Of a stretch of DNA of 14,688 nt, positions 1 through 7,960 are shown piece after piece. Every line of letters begins with the position of its first letter. The stretch's first letter is position 1. Both the position numbers and the translations under genes were made by a program. This stretch comes from CAZJOD01 sp964547525 (GTDB lineage: Bacteria > Bacillota > Clostridia > JAAYHZ01), in NCBI GenBank assembly GCA_964547525.1, contig CAZJOD010000101.1:1-14688 (forward strand), read 5' to 3'. The notes beneath the pieces are model-generated. The model saw only the letters and a list, made by a program, of their open reading frames with translations. It was not told the DNA's origin and searched no databases.

Positions 1-978
1 GGTTGTTTCAACACCATCTGTAGCTGCAGTTTTCAGATTGTGTAGATATGTGGTCAACATACCCTTATCAATAACTTTCTTATATTGTGACGCAACTCCT
101 TCGTCATCAAAGGATCTATACCCCGAAGCCAACTCTACAAACGGGTCGTCTATGACGGTTATTTTCGATGAAGCTATGGTTTCACCAAGTTTCCCCTTAA
201 GTAACGATAAACCTTTTTGCACATTCTCCGCACTGAAAATATCTGAACACGAGCTAAAAAGGTCAATGACCGCTTCACGTTCCAAAACAACCGGATATTT
301 ACCGGATTTGACACTTTTACCTCCTAGCAATGATATGGCTCTATCACAAGCTTCGCGAGCCATTTCATTAGCGTCAAAAGAATAAAAATCGGTTGAGCAC
401 ATATAACTGCCACCGGATTTTTTATCTTTTCCTTGTGCAGCCGTTACAGAAATATAGCAATACGCCAGATTACTCTTGGAGAACAGCTCCAAGCCTTTTG
501 TATTTTTTAACAATGTTTCACCGGAGCCGTCACTGTAAAGGCAGTACGGTACCGTTTCAATCCGTTTGTCATATTGTAAAGCCTTACTTTCAAGCTCCTT
601 TGCAAACTCTATTTTATCTTTTTCAGGTACTTTATCCAGTTCGGTGGAATACATGTCCTTATGGCGATATACGGGGGATCCTTCAAAAATTACTTCCTTG
701 TCATCATTTGTAAGAACCTCCGCATTTTGTTTTACATTATCAACTAGCATTTCTACAGATGACTCATCAGGTTTTGCCGTATACGAATAACCCATCTGAT
801 TTCCGTATTCACCTCTCAATGAAATTCCTTCGGAAGACGACAGACTATAATTATCTATTTCACCTTTAAATATGCGTATTTTAAAGCTATGTCCTTTGCT
901 ATAATAAACTTCCATGTCTCCAAGTCCATATTCTTTTCCTTTTTGGAATATGCTATTGAAAATCTCTTTTTTAACCAT
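1..978 (-). CDS. pmbA: TldE/PmbA family metallopeptidase subunit, partial (3' end beyond window)
   Basis: This reading frame starts at an ATG (976-978) and stays open to the left edge, giving 326 visible residues of a family that is normally about 440-450 long. The protein begins MVKKEIFNSIFQKGKEYGL and contains the family pattern of an N-terminal beta-rich domain followed by stretches such as SGKYPVVLEREAVIDLFSS and FDDEGV near the visible end. No HExxxH motif is seen, as expected for TldE/PmbA, which is the non-catalytic partner of TldD. In E. coli the TldD/TldE heterodimer degrades unfolded peptides and matures microcin B17. The start overlaps the tldD stop by 8 bp, indicating translational coupling and stoichiometric expression. 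An AAGGA-like ribosome binding site lies about 12 nt upstream, inside tldD. Assignment rests on residue patterns plus adjacency to tldD. Confidence 0.9.
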   Translation of the reverse strand, partial: MVKKEIFNSIFQKGKEYGLGDMEVYYSKGHSFKIRIFKGEIDNYSLSSSEGISLRGEYGNQMGYSYTAKPDESSVEMLVDNVKQNAEVLTNDDKEVIFEGSPVYRHKDMYSTELDKVPEKDKIEFAKELESKALQYDKRIETVPYCLYSDGSGETLLKNTKGLELFSKSNLAYCYISVTAAQGKDKKSGGSYMCSTDFYSFDANEMAREACDRAISLLGGKSVKSGKYPVVLEREAVIDLFSSCSDIFSAENVQKGLSLLKGKLGETIASSKITVIDDPFVELASGYRSFDDEGVASQYKKVIDKGMLTTYLHNLKTAATDGVETT

Positions 979-2368
979 TGTTATCACCGTTCCTTCCACC
1001 TACAATCATCTCACCGACTCTAATGGCAGGCTGTCCTACATTTGTAGGAACACTTCCACTGAGAGAACCGCAAAGACCTTGGCCGTAATCCAAGTCCTTT
1101 GCTACCATGTCGATACGTTTTAAAACATCGTCACCCTTTCCTATAAGTGTGGCACCACGGACCGGTTTTGTAATTTTACCGTTTTTGACTATATATCCTT
1201 CCATAACCGCAAAATTAAATTCCCCGGTAGAGGGATTTACAGAACCTCCTCCCATCTTCGCCGCATATAGTCCGTATTCGGTATTTGCTATAATGTCTTC
1301 AAAAGTATCATCACCCGGAGCGATAAAAGTATTGGTCATCCGGGATGTGGGTGCATATCGGAAAGATTGACGTCTTCCGTTTCCCGTAGGCTTCGAGTTC
1401 ATACGTCTTCCGTTTAAAATGTCTATCATATATCCTTTTAAGATACCTTTTTCAATTAAAACATTTTTACGGGTGGGTGTTCCTTCATCATCGATATTTG
1501 TCGATCCCCAAGCGTTAGGTATGGTTCCGTCGTCGATTGCCGTAACTTTCTCACTTGCAACTTGCTCACCTAGTCTCCCTGCAAACACCGAGTTTCCTTT
1601 TGCTACCGAAGTGGCTTCTAATCCGTGTCCACATGCTTCATGGAATATTACTCCACCGAAACCGTTAGCCAATATAACCGGCATTTTACCACCGGGACAA
1701 TATTCGGCATTAGCCATAGTAACAGCAACTCTTGCCGCATTAATCGCTTTTTCTTCTATATCAATGGAATCGAAAAATTCAAATCCTTGATGTGCTCCGG
1801 GTCCGACTCCACCGGTTTGCATCTCACCGTCCTTTTGAGCAACCGCACTTATATATATTCTGGTATAAGTTCTGTCGTCTTCTATAAATTTTCCGGTTGA
1901 GTTTGCAATTAAAACATGCTTTTTACTATCACTGTAGTTTACACTAACCTGAGAGATCATTGAATCATAATTTTTGGCGGCATTATACGCCCGGCGCATT
2001 AATTCAACCTTTCTGCTTTTGATAATATCTCTAGGGGCAATTTTTATAATGTTAATATTTTCATGAGTATCGTCCACCAAAACCGATCCCTTTAAAACTG
2101 TTTGACCGTTAATCGCCTGTGCCGCTTTTTTTACTATTTTTACGATTTCATCTTTGTCATTTCCGCTGCAATATGCATATATGGCGTTATAACCGTTGAA
2201 AATACGTATACCTATGCCATAATCTCTTCCTGCCGACGCTTTATAGACCTTTCCTCCTAACATAGTCAAAGCGTTTGATTCGGTATCTTCTACGTATATC
2301 TCCGCAAAATCTCCACCGGTAGATAGCGCTTCATCAATAAGGTCTCCAATAAATACTTTATCCTGCAT
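971..2368 (-). CDS. tldD: TldD zinc metallopeptidase
   Basis: The 465-residue protein is close to the usual TldD length (about 460-480). The zinc-protease motif HEACGHGLEA lies at residues 243-252 with the HExxxH histidines at 243 and 248. The C-terminal cysteine that completes the zinc site in this family is seen at about residue 433 in GLCGSLSGSVPTNVGQP. TldD is the catalytic half of the TldD/TldE peptidase, which cleaves unstructured peptides inside a closed cavity in the cytoplasm. The ATG start has a GGAG site 8-12 nt upstream. The gene follows yhaM by 14 bp and overlaps pmbA by 8 bp, so it is likely part of the glmM-yhaM-tldD-pmbA transcript. No small peptide gene that could be a dedicated modified-peptide substrate was found nearby, so a general proteolytic role is more likely than natural-product maturation. 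Confidence 0.96.
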   Translation of the reverse strand: MQDKVFIGDLIDEALSTGGDFAEIYVEDTESNALTMLGGKVYKASAGRDYGIGIRIFNGYNAIYAYCSGNDKDEIVKIVKKAAQAINGQTVLKGSVLVDDTHENINIIKIAPRDIIKSRKVELMRRAYNAAKNYDSMISQVSVNYSDSKKHVLIANSTGKFIEDDRTYTRIYISAVAQKDGEMQTGGVGPGAHQGFEFFDSIDIEEKAINAARVAVTMANAEYCPGGKMPVILANGFGGVIFHEACGHGLEATSVAKGNSVFAGRLGEQVASEKVTAIDDGTIPNAWGSTNIDDEGTPTRKNVLIEKGILKGYMIDILNGRRMNSKPTGNGRRQSFRYAPTSRMTNTFIAPGDDTFEDIIANTEYGLYAAKMGGGSVNPSTGEFNFAVMEGYIVKNGKITKPVRGATLIGKGDDVLKRIDMVAKDLDYGQGLCGSLSGSVPTNVGQPAIRVGEMIVGGRNGDNNG

Positions 2369-2382
2369 CTAAAGCTCTCCTC

Positions 2383-3336
2383 TCAAATTTTATGTTTATA
2401 TATACGTCTTTTATCCATAGACCATACGGGTTCGGAAAACTCACCCGGTTCAATATTTTGTAATGTGTCGTTATAATCGTATATCCTGGCATCCAACAAA
2501 TCCAAATGATGCAGTACTTCCGCCTCCAATATCATCGGCGGCTTAGGACTACCGTATTCCGCAATACCATGATGAGACAATATCATATGTTGCAGCATTA
2601 AAGTAATTTCAGGATTAACGGATAAATCGTCACATAACTTTTGTAATGTTAAAACTCCCATTGTTATGTGTCCTAATAATTGTCCTTCTGTGGTGTAATC
2701 CGCCATGCCAAGTGAATTGGCTTCCAATTCATTTAGTTTATCCATGTCGTGTAAAATTACTCCGGCGAATAATAAGTCCTTATTTATTCCTTCATATACA
2801 TTAACTAATCCTTCCGCTGTCATCAACATACGCTTAATATGGTAAAGCAGACCGGACCTTACGGCATGGTGAAGTGATTTAGCAGCGGGATAAAATAAAA
2901 GTTTTTCACGATTAGCTTCAATAAAATATTGAACCAATAGTTTCAAATCGACGTTTTCAAACCCTTCAACACAATTTTCAATATATTCAAGCATATCTTC
3001 GGGCTTTTCCGGAGCGGCCGGAACATATTGCTCTATTTGATCTTGAATCTCCTGCTCGGCCGGTTTATATTTGTCAACTGTAAATTGCAATGTCCCGTTG
3101 TAAAGGTCAACCCGACCTTTAACGTAGTAAACTTTATTTATAAGTAATGAATCGTATGTTTCCTGTGTCGCATCCCAAATTTTTGAATTGATTGTACCTG
3201 TCTTATCACAAAAATCCAAATTTATAAACAACTTGCCCGATTGAGCTTTTCTAAGTTCCTTTTGTTTTAATATAAACAACCCTGTACCCGGATTTCCGGC
3301 CGATAAATCTATTATTCGCATTTCTTCAAACTTCAA
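2383..3336 (-). CDS. yhaM: YhaM family 3'-5' exoribonuclease (OB-fold + HD domain)
   Basis: The protein has an N-terminal OB-fold nucleic-acid-binding domain (about residues 10-95, with LFINLDFCDKTGTINSKIWD and VKGRVDLYNGTLQF) and a C-terminal HD domain (about 145-290). Visible HD metal-site residues are H156/H157, H166, the H196-D197 pair in ILHDMDK, H223, H250, H255/H256 and D279. This order and length match B. subtilis YhaM, a 3'-to-5' exoribonuclease that trims mRNA ends. The start is a TTG at 3334-3336, chosen because an exact AGGAGG (3345-3350) sits 8 nt upstream. A TTG two codons earlier (3340-3342) is only 2 nt from that site, and the first ATG (3319-3321) is 23 nt away. The gene begins 16 bp after glmM and ends 14 bp before tldD. 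Family identity is firm; the exact start is inferred. Confidence 0.93.
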   Translation of the reverse strand: MKFEEMRIIDLSAGNPGTGLFILKQKELRKAQSGKLFINLDFCDKTGTINSKIWDATQETYDSLLINKVYYVKGRVDLYNGTLQFTVDKYKPAEQEIQDQIEQYVPAAPEKPEDMLEYIENCVEGFENVDLKLLVQYFIEANREKLLFYPAAKSLHHAVRSGLLYHIKRMLMTAEGLVNVYEGINKDLLFAGVILHDMDKLNELEANSLGMADYTTEGQLLGHITMGVLTLQKLCDDLSVNPEITLMLQHMILSHHGIAEYGSPKPPMILEAEVLHHLDLLDARIYDYNDTLQNIEPGEFSEPVWSMDKRRIYKHKI

Positions 3337-3344
3337 AAACAATT

Positions 3345-3350
3345 CCTCCT
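3345..3350 (-). promoter_or_regulatory. Ribosome binding site AGGAGG fixing a TTG start of yhaM
   Basis: A perfect AGGAGG on the minus strand lies 8 nt before the TTG at 3334-3336. This spacing decides the start of yhaM against the upstream TTG (too close) and the downstream ATG (too far). Confidence 0.7.
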
Positions 3351-3352
3351 CA

Positions 3353-4705
3353 TTATTTTAATCGACCTTCGATTACTTTAACCAATTCCACCGCGCGATC
3401 TGTAATATATTTTTTATCTCTTCCTTCTATCATAACGCGGACTAAGGGTTCCGTTCCCGAAGCACGTATTAAAACTCTTCCGTCCCCTTTAAAATCATCT
3501 TCCAATTGACTGCACATCTTTTGTATTACAGGGTCCTCCAGATAATTATATTTATTTTCGTTAGATACTTTAGCATTAACCAAGACTTGAGGAAACACCG
3601 TCATGACAGAAGCCAGTTCGGACAAACTTTTGTTGCTTTTTACCATTATTTCCAGCAGATGCAACGCTGTTAGCATTCCGTCACCGGTTGTCGCATGTTG
3701 CAGTAATATTGTATGACCCGATTGTTCTCCACCCAATACAAAACCTTCGTTAAGCATTCTTTCCAAAACATACCTGTCTCCTACCTTGGTTTTTACAACA
3801 TTCAATCCGTTTTCCTCGGCCATTTTAAACAAACCCAGGTTACTCATGACGGTAGCGACTATGGTGTTATCTATAAGAGAATGATTATCCTTCATGTATA
3901 GTCCCATTATGGCTAAAGTTCTGTCACCGTCAATTATACCTCCGTTTTCATCTACCGCTATCATTCTGTCAGCATCTCCGTCAAAAGCTATTCCTATATC
4001 ATAACCGTTACTCTGAACCGCTTTAACTAAATTTTCGGTATATGTGGCTCCGCATTTATCATTTGTATTAACTCCGTTAGGTGTAACTCCCATTAAATGA
4101 ACACAGGCACCCAGTTTTGTGAATAATTCCGGTGCAATCTGATAAGCGGCACCGTTTGAACAATCCATCATTATTGATAAGCCTGAAAATTTAGTCTCAA
4201 CGGTTTTTATCAAATAGTCGGTATAATCCTTTCCACTGGTACTTATTACACTTTTACGCCCTATTTTATCTCCTATTATCGGACTGACAGAATCCAACCG
4301 GTTGTCATGAATCAATAATTCTATTTTTTCTTCCAATTCGTCATTTAATTTATATCCTTTTGAATTAAAAATTTTGATACCGTTAAATTCAAATGAATTG
4401 TGAGACGCCGAAATAACAATTCCCGCATCAGCTTCATATAATTGCGTAAGATATGCAATTCCGGGAGTGGGAATCACACCGATACATAAAGCATGACCTC
4501 CCATAGAGCAGATTCCTGCGACTAGTGCGGCTTCTAGCATGTCACCCGAGATTCTTGTGTCACGTCCTATTAAAATAACAGGACTGTGAATGGTTTGTTC
4601 GGCTAATACATATGTAGAGACCCTACCTAATTCAAACGCCAGTCGTCCTGTTAATTCAAGATTTGCAATGCCGCGTACTCCATCGGTACCAAATAATTTT
4701 TTCAA
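3353..4705 (-). CDS. glmM: Phosphoglucosamine mutase GlmM
   Basis: GlmM converts glucosamine-6-phosphate to glucosamine-1-phosphate, the second committed step toward UDP-GlcNAc and peptidoglycan. All four family motifs are present. FGTDGVRGIAN is at the N-terminus. The phosphoserine loop ISASHN has the catalytic serine at about residue 101. The metal loop is DGDADR, the sugar-binding loop GGEQSGH, and the phosphate-binding loop RASGTEPLVR starts near residue 414. I start at TTG 4703-4705, giving 450 residues beginning MKKLFGTDGVRG, because GGAAG at 4714-4718 is 8 nt upstream. An in-frame GTG at 4712-4714 overlaps that site and has no good one of its own. In Bacillota GlmM also binds and inhibits CdaA, whose gene lies upstream here. 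A likely promoter sits at 4742-4769, so glmM may be transcribed apart from cdaA-cdaR. Confidence 0.97.
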   Translation of the reverse strand: MKKLFGTDGVRGIANLELTGRLAFELGRVSTYVLAEQTIHSPVILIGRDTRISGDMLEAALVAGICSMGGHALCIGVIPTPGIAYLTQLYEADAGIVISASHNSFEFNGIKIFNSKGYKLNDELEEKIELLIHDNRLDSVSPIIGDKIGRKSVISTSGKDYTDYLIKTVETKFSGLSIMMDCSNGAAYQIAPELFTKLGACVHLMGVTPNGVNTNDKCGATYTENLVKAVQSNGYDIGIAFDGDADRMIAVDENGGIIDGDRTLAIMGLYMKDNHSLIDNTIVATVMSNLGLFKMAEENGLNVVKTKVGDRYVLERMLNEGFVLGGEQSGHTILLQHATTGDGMLTALHLLEIMVKSNKSLSELASVMTVFPQVLVNAKVSNENKYNYLEDPVIQKMCSQLEDDFKGDGRVLIRASGTEPLVRVMIEGRDKKYITDRAVELVKVIEGRLK

Positions 4706-4713
4706 ATTTAACA

Positions 4714-4718
4714 CTTCC
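4714..4718 (-). promoter_or_regulatory. Ribosome binding site supporting a TTG start of glmM
   Basis: GGAAG on the minus strand lies 8 nt before the TTG at 4703-4705. It overlaps the alternative in-frame GTG (4712-4714), so that GTG cannot be the start served by this site. Confidence 0.55.
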
Positions 4719-4741
4719 GTTTCTTATTATATCAATAATAT

Positions 4742-4769
4742 ATTATCATACTGTATACAAAAGCTGCAA
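4742..4769 (-). promoter_or_regulatory. Probable sigma-A promoter upstream of glmM
   Basis: On the minus strand TTGCAG (4764-4769) and GATAAT (4742-4747) are separated by 16 bp. They lie in the 149-bp gap between the FAD-dependent oxidoreductase gene and glmM, about 35-40 bp before the glmM start. Both boxes match the consensus at 4-5 of 6 positions. The size of the gap, compared with the short spacing elsewhere, supports a separate promoter for glmM-yhaM-tldD-pmbA. Read-through from the cdaA promoter remains possible, as no strong terminator is visible. Confidence 0.5.
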
Positions 4770-4854
4770 ACGTTATTTGGTATTTATATCCCAATTTTTT
4801 AATAGCATAACAAATAAAATAAGAATATTTTATATATTGGAAGTAAAAAAGTAT

Positions 4855-6429
4855 TTAATCCTTTGGTGAATATTTTCGAATAATATTTTGAGCGACTCTA
4901 AGACCGTCTACCGCCGCACTCATTATGCCGCCGGCATAACCCGCCCCTTCTCCGGCGGGGTAGATACCTGTAAAACCGATACATTCCCGGTTTTCATCTC
5001 TTAAAATCCTTACAGGTGACGATGTTCTGGTTTCAACTCCCGTTAAAACGGCATCTTTACCGGCGAATCCTTTGATTTTTGTATCAAAACCGGTAATTCC
5101 GTCTTTTAAAGTTTTAATAACAATGTCGGGAAGACAGTCTTTAAGAACACATAATTCGATTTTTCCTGTGTATGAAGGACATACCGATCCAAAAGATTCG
5201 GTCTTTTTATCTTTAAAAAAGTCTCCTACGGTTTGCACCGGTGCTTTCCCGTTACCTACACAAAAAGCGGCTCTTTCCCATATTCTCTGATATTGTATGC
5301 CTGCCAAAGGATGCTTAGACGGATAATCTTTTTCATCCACCGAAACCACCAATGCGGCATTGGCGTTTTTTTCGTTACGGCTATAATAACTCATACCGTT
5401 TGTCACAATGCTTTCCGGTTCGGATGCAGAAGCAACCACAACCCCGCCCGGACACATACAAAACGAATAGACAGCTCTGTCTTTAAATCTTGTGGCCAAT
5501 TTATAATCGGCAGGACCCGCTAAATCCGCATATTCACCATATTGAGCGTAATTTATGGTTTCTTGAAGGTGTTCGATACGAACACCGATAGAAATCGGTT
5601 TTGTAACAATATTTATACCTTTATCCAACAACATTTCAAAACTGCTCCGAGAGCTGTGTCCTAATGCCAATATTAATACATCACAGTCCATACGTACATC
5701 ATTCAGTGTTACTCCGCATATTTTATTGCCGTTTAATATAATGTCACGCATCTGTGTATTAAACAGGACATCTCCTCCCTTTGACACTATATCTCGCCTC
5801 ATATTTACGACTACATCCCTTAAAATATCGGTTCCTATATGAGGTTTGGCGGAATATGTTATTTCATCAGGCGCACCGTATTTGACAAACATCTCCAAAA
5901 CATAATCACATAACGGATCGCTGATTCCTGTAGTTAATTTCCCATCTGAAAAAGTGCCGGCTCCTCCCTCCCCGAATTGAACATTATTATGAGGATCCAA
6001 TAAACCTGTTTCCCAATAATTCCGCACCTTTTTAATCCTTGTCTCAACCGGACCACCCATTTCCACGATTATAGGACAATATCCGTATTCAGCCAGCAAA
6101 AGGCCGGCAAACAATCCGGAAGGTCCGCTTCCGACTATCACCGGCCTACTTGTAAGTCTTATTGATCCTATACTTATTTTTTCAGTTGTTTTATCTTCGA
6201 ACACTTTTATATTTTTATCTTTTCTTATGCGTATTGTATCGTCGACATTTAACATTACCGAGTATACAAAATGAATATCTTTTTTATCTCTGGCATCAAC
6301 GGATTTTTTAATAATACGCCATGCAGTAACATTTTCTCTCTTTAATCCCGCGACCTTAACGGCCTTGTCGACTGCATACAATATATCGGTCTTCAGATCA
6401 CATTTAATATTTTGTACACAAATTTTCAT
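4855..6429 (-). CDS. FAD-dependent oxidoreductase of the COG2509 type, function unknown
   Basis: This 524-residue protein has an N-terminal region of about 90 residues before the dinucleotide-binding fold. The Rossmann glycine motif GSGPSG is at 100-105 in PVIVGSGPSGLFAGLLLAE. It is followed by FGEGGAGTFSDGKL (about 152-165) and a C-terminal FAD-binding segment GIYPAGEGAGYAGGI with AAVDGLRVA. This arrangement is typical of the uncharacterised FAD-dependent dehydrogenases often labelled COG2509; no substrate is established. The start ATG (6427-6429) has GGGAG 5 nt upstream. It lies 52 bp after cdaR and 149 bp before glmM, placing it inside the conserved cdaA-cdaR-glmM neighbourhood. The location suggests co-transcription with the c-di-AMP genes, but any role in envelope or redox control is inference. 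No signal peptide or membrane segment is seen, so it is probably cytoplasmic. Confidence 0.88.
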   Translation of the reverse strand: MKICVQNIKCDLKTDILYAVDKAVKVAGLKRENVTAWRIIKKSVDARDKKDIHFVYSVMLNVDDTIRIRKDKNIKVFEDKTTEKISIGSIRLTSRPVIVGSGPSGLFAGLLLAEYGYCPIIVEMGGPVETRIKKVRNYWETGLLDPHNNVQFGEGGAGTFSDGKLTTGISDPLCDYVLEMFVKYGAPDEITYSAKPHIGTDILRDVVVNMRRDIVSKGGDVLFNTQMRDIILNGNKICGVTLNDVRMDCDVLILALGHSSRSSFEMLLDKGINIVTKPISIGVRIEHLQETINYAQYGEYADLAGPADYKLATRFKDRAVYSFCMCPGGVVVASASEPESIVTNGMSYYSRNEKNANAALVVSVDEKDYPSKHPLAGIQYQRIWERAAFCVGNGKAPVQTVGDFFKDKKTESFGSVCPSYTGKIELCVLKDCLPDIVIKTLKDGITGFDTKIKGFAGKDAVLTGVETRTSSPVRILRDENRECIGFTGIYPAGEGAGYAGGIMSAAVDGLRVAQNIIRKYSPKD

Positions 6430-6481
6430 ATGTCTCCCGTTTTCTCGATTGCTTTTTTTATTTACAAAGTAACAATTAACC

Positions 6482-7960
6482 TTAATCCCCGGTTCTCTCG
6501 GATATTCTCACATTTATACCGGAGGTGCGGTGTAAACCAACCTCATAAATTGACGAACCGCTATATTGTACCTGCAATCTATGTATACCGGTCCTTAAAC
6601 CGGCCGCATCAACAAACAAGTTTAAATTTTCAGCCTGTACATCATCCAGTACATCAGAAAACCCGATCAATGTTATACTAACATTCTCATCTACTATTTC
6701 ATAATCATATAATGCTTCGTTTTTATTGATTATATTTATGTACTCTCGGTTTACCGTTACTTTTTCGGTCATATATACCCGTAATTGAACCATTCCTAAT
6801 GTTACAAGAGTAATATTATCCGGTAAAGTCACCTGTAGAGGTAGCGAATATATACCGTCCCTAATGGGCGCCGATATGTATGGCTGAAGATCAATCGTGT
6901 TTAAATTCTGTAAATCTTTTTCTTTTCCTTTAACGGTAATTCCAACCTTTTGATCTACAATTTCATATGTTAGTTTAGAGTATATGTAAGTTTTAACAAT
7001 ATTTATTTCATCTTTGTTTATTTCTATTGTTTTATAATCCAAAGGTTTTATCCCAATCCTGACTTGTGAGTAATTGGATGTATCCACCAACCTTAAACCG
7101 TCCGGTAGTTTATATGACACCTGATTGTCAAATGTCTCCGATCTGCCTGTCAAATCAACCGTTTCAGTGTAAACTACATCGGTATTTGATAAAACATCGG
7201 CATAACCGGTTACATACCCCTTTGTAGGACTGTATGTTATGCCGGCTTCATCTATGTAGTGATCGTATGCCGGCTGACCTGAATATTTTAAAACCAATTC
7301 CACTTCCTTTTTAACCGTAACTTTAATATCCACCATGATGTCTTCATTTAAGGCGATTATTTCTTTACCTTGTTTGTCATATATCTTAAGCGGTTCTTTA
7401 TATGTTTTGTCTCCGTTTAACCGGTCTATATCAATTTCAACTCTTGCAGAATGCGCTTGTTCGATCCATTTTGATAAATTCCTTACGGTAATTTTTTCAG
7501 GAACTGTTACTATACTTGCCAATTGATATTTTTCAGGCATTATACCGTCCGGTATAACCTCGATTGTAAACGTTTTTGTACTTGTACTTTCTAAAACAAG
7601 CTCAATTGTCTTGTTTCCCGATATCCAATATGTTATGTTTTGCTTTCCGGTATATATAGGTTCACTTAATTCCAAAGTTTTTATTCCCCGGGTGGCATAT
7701 TCTTTAAAATCCACAGATACATAAAAATCCGTCGATTTAATATTGTTTAACTCTTGCAGACGTCCTCTGACTGACAACTCTACAGTTCTGCCGTATTGAT
7801 TCATTGTTTCCAGTCCGTTATCTCGTATTGCGGTTTCATTTATAAATTGAATAGGTACATCAAATTTAACGGTTGTAATCGGATTTTCACTGTTAGTTAT
7901 TATAAACCAAAATATTATTGCAAGAACTACAGAAAGGATCCTTAATATATTATTATTCAT
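6482..7960 (-). CDS. cdaR: CdaR (YbbR-domain) regulator of the diadenylate cyclase CdaA
   Basis: CdaR is a membrane-anchored extracytoplasmic protein that interacts with CdaA and modulates c-di-AMP synthesis. The 492-residue sequence has one N-terminal membrane segment (about residues 5-22, LRILSVVLAIIFWFIITNSE) and is otherwise built of beta-rich repeats of about 85-95 residues. I can divide it into five units at about 30-125, 127-215, 217-308, 314-402 and 404-488. Repeats carry the shared theme of an ITVKG- or VELSVRG-like strand, a hydrophobic VDL/VDV strand and a closing V..R..I strand. B. subtilis CdaR is similar in length and is usually described with four such domains. The start ATG overlaps the cdaA stop in an ATGA, with GGAG 7 nt upstream inside cdaA, so the two are translationally coupled. 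Repeat boundaries were judged by eye. Confidence 0.95.
   Translation of the reverse strand: MNNNILRILSVVLAIIFWFIITNSENPITTVKFDVPIQFINETAIRDNGLETMNQYGRTVELSVRGRLQELNNIKSTDFYVSVDFKEYATRGIKTLELSEPIYTGKQNITYWISGNKTIELVLESTSTKTFTIEVIPDGIMPEKYQLASIVTVPEKITVRNLSKWIEQAHSARVEIDIDRLNGDKTYKEPLKIYDKQGKEIIALNEDIMVDIKVTVKKEVELVLKYSGQPAYDHYIDEAGITYSPTKGYVTGYADVLSNTDVVYTETVDLTGRSETFDNQVSYKLPDGLRLVDTSNYSQVRIGIKPLDYKTIEINKDEINIVKTYIYSKLTYEIVDQKVGITVKGKEKDLQNLNTIDLQPYISAPIRDGIYSLPLQVTLPDNITLVTLGMVQLRVYMTEKVTVNREYINIINKNEALYDYEIVDENVSITLIGFSDVLDDVQAENLNLFVDAAGLRTGIHRLQVQYSGSSIYEVGLHRTSGINVRISERTGD

Noticed and set aside
38..790. Plus-strand open frames opposite pmbA
   Set aside because: They are antisense to a clear PmbA coding frame, have no plausible ribosome binding sites or protein features, and reflect its codon pattern.
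4815..4832. Inverted repeat TAAAATA/TATTTTA with a 4-nt loop between the FAD oxidoreductase gene and glmM, as a terminator
   Set aside because: The 7-bp stem is made only of A and T and is not followed by a clear T-run on the minus strand, so it is too weak to call.
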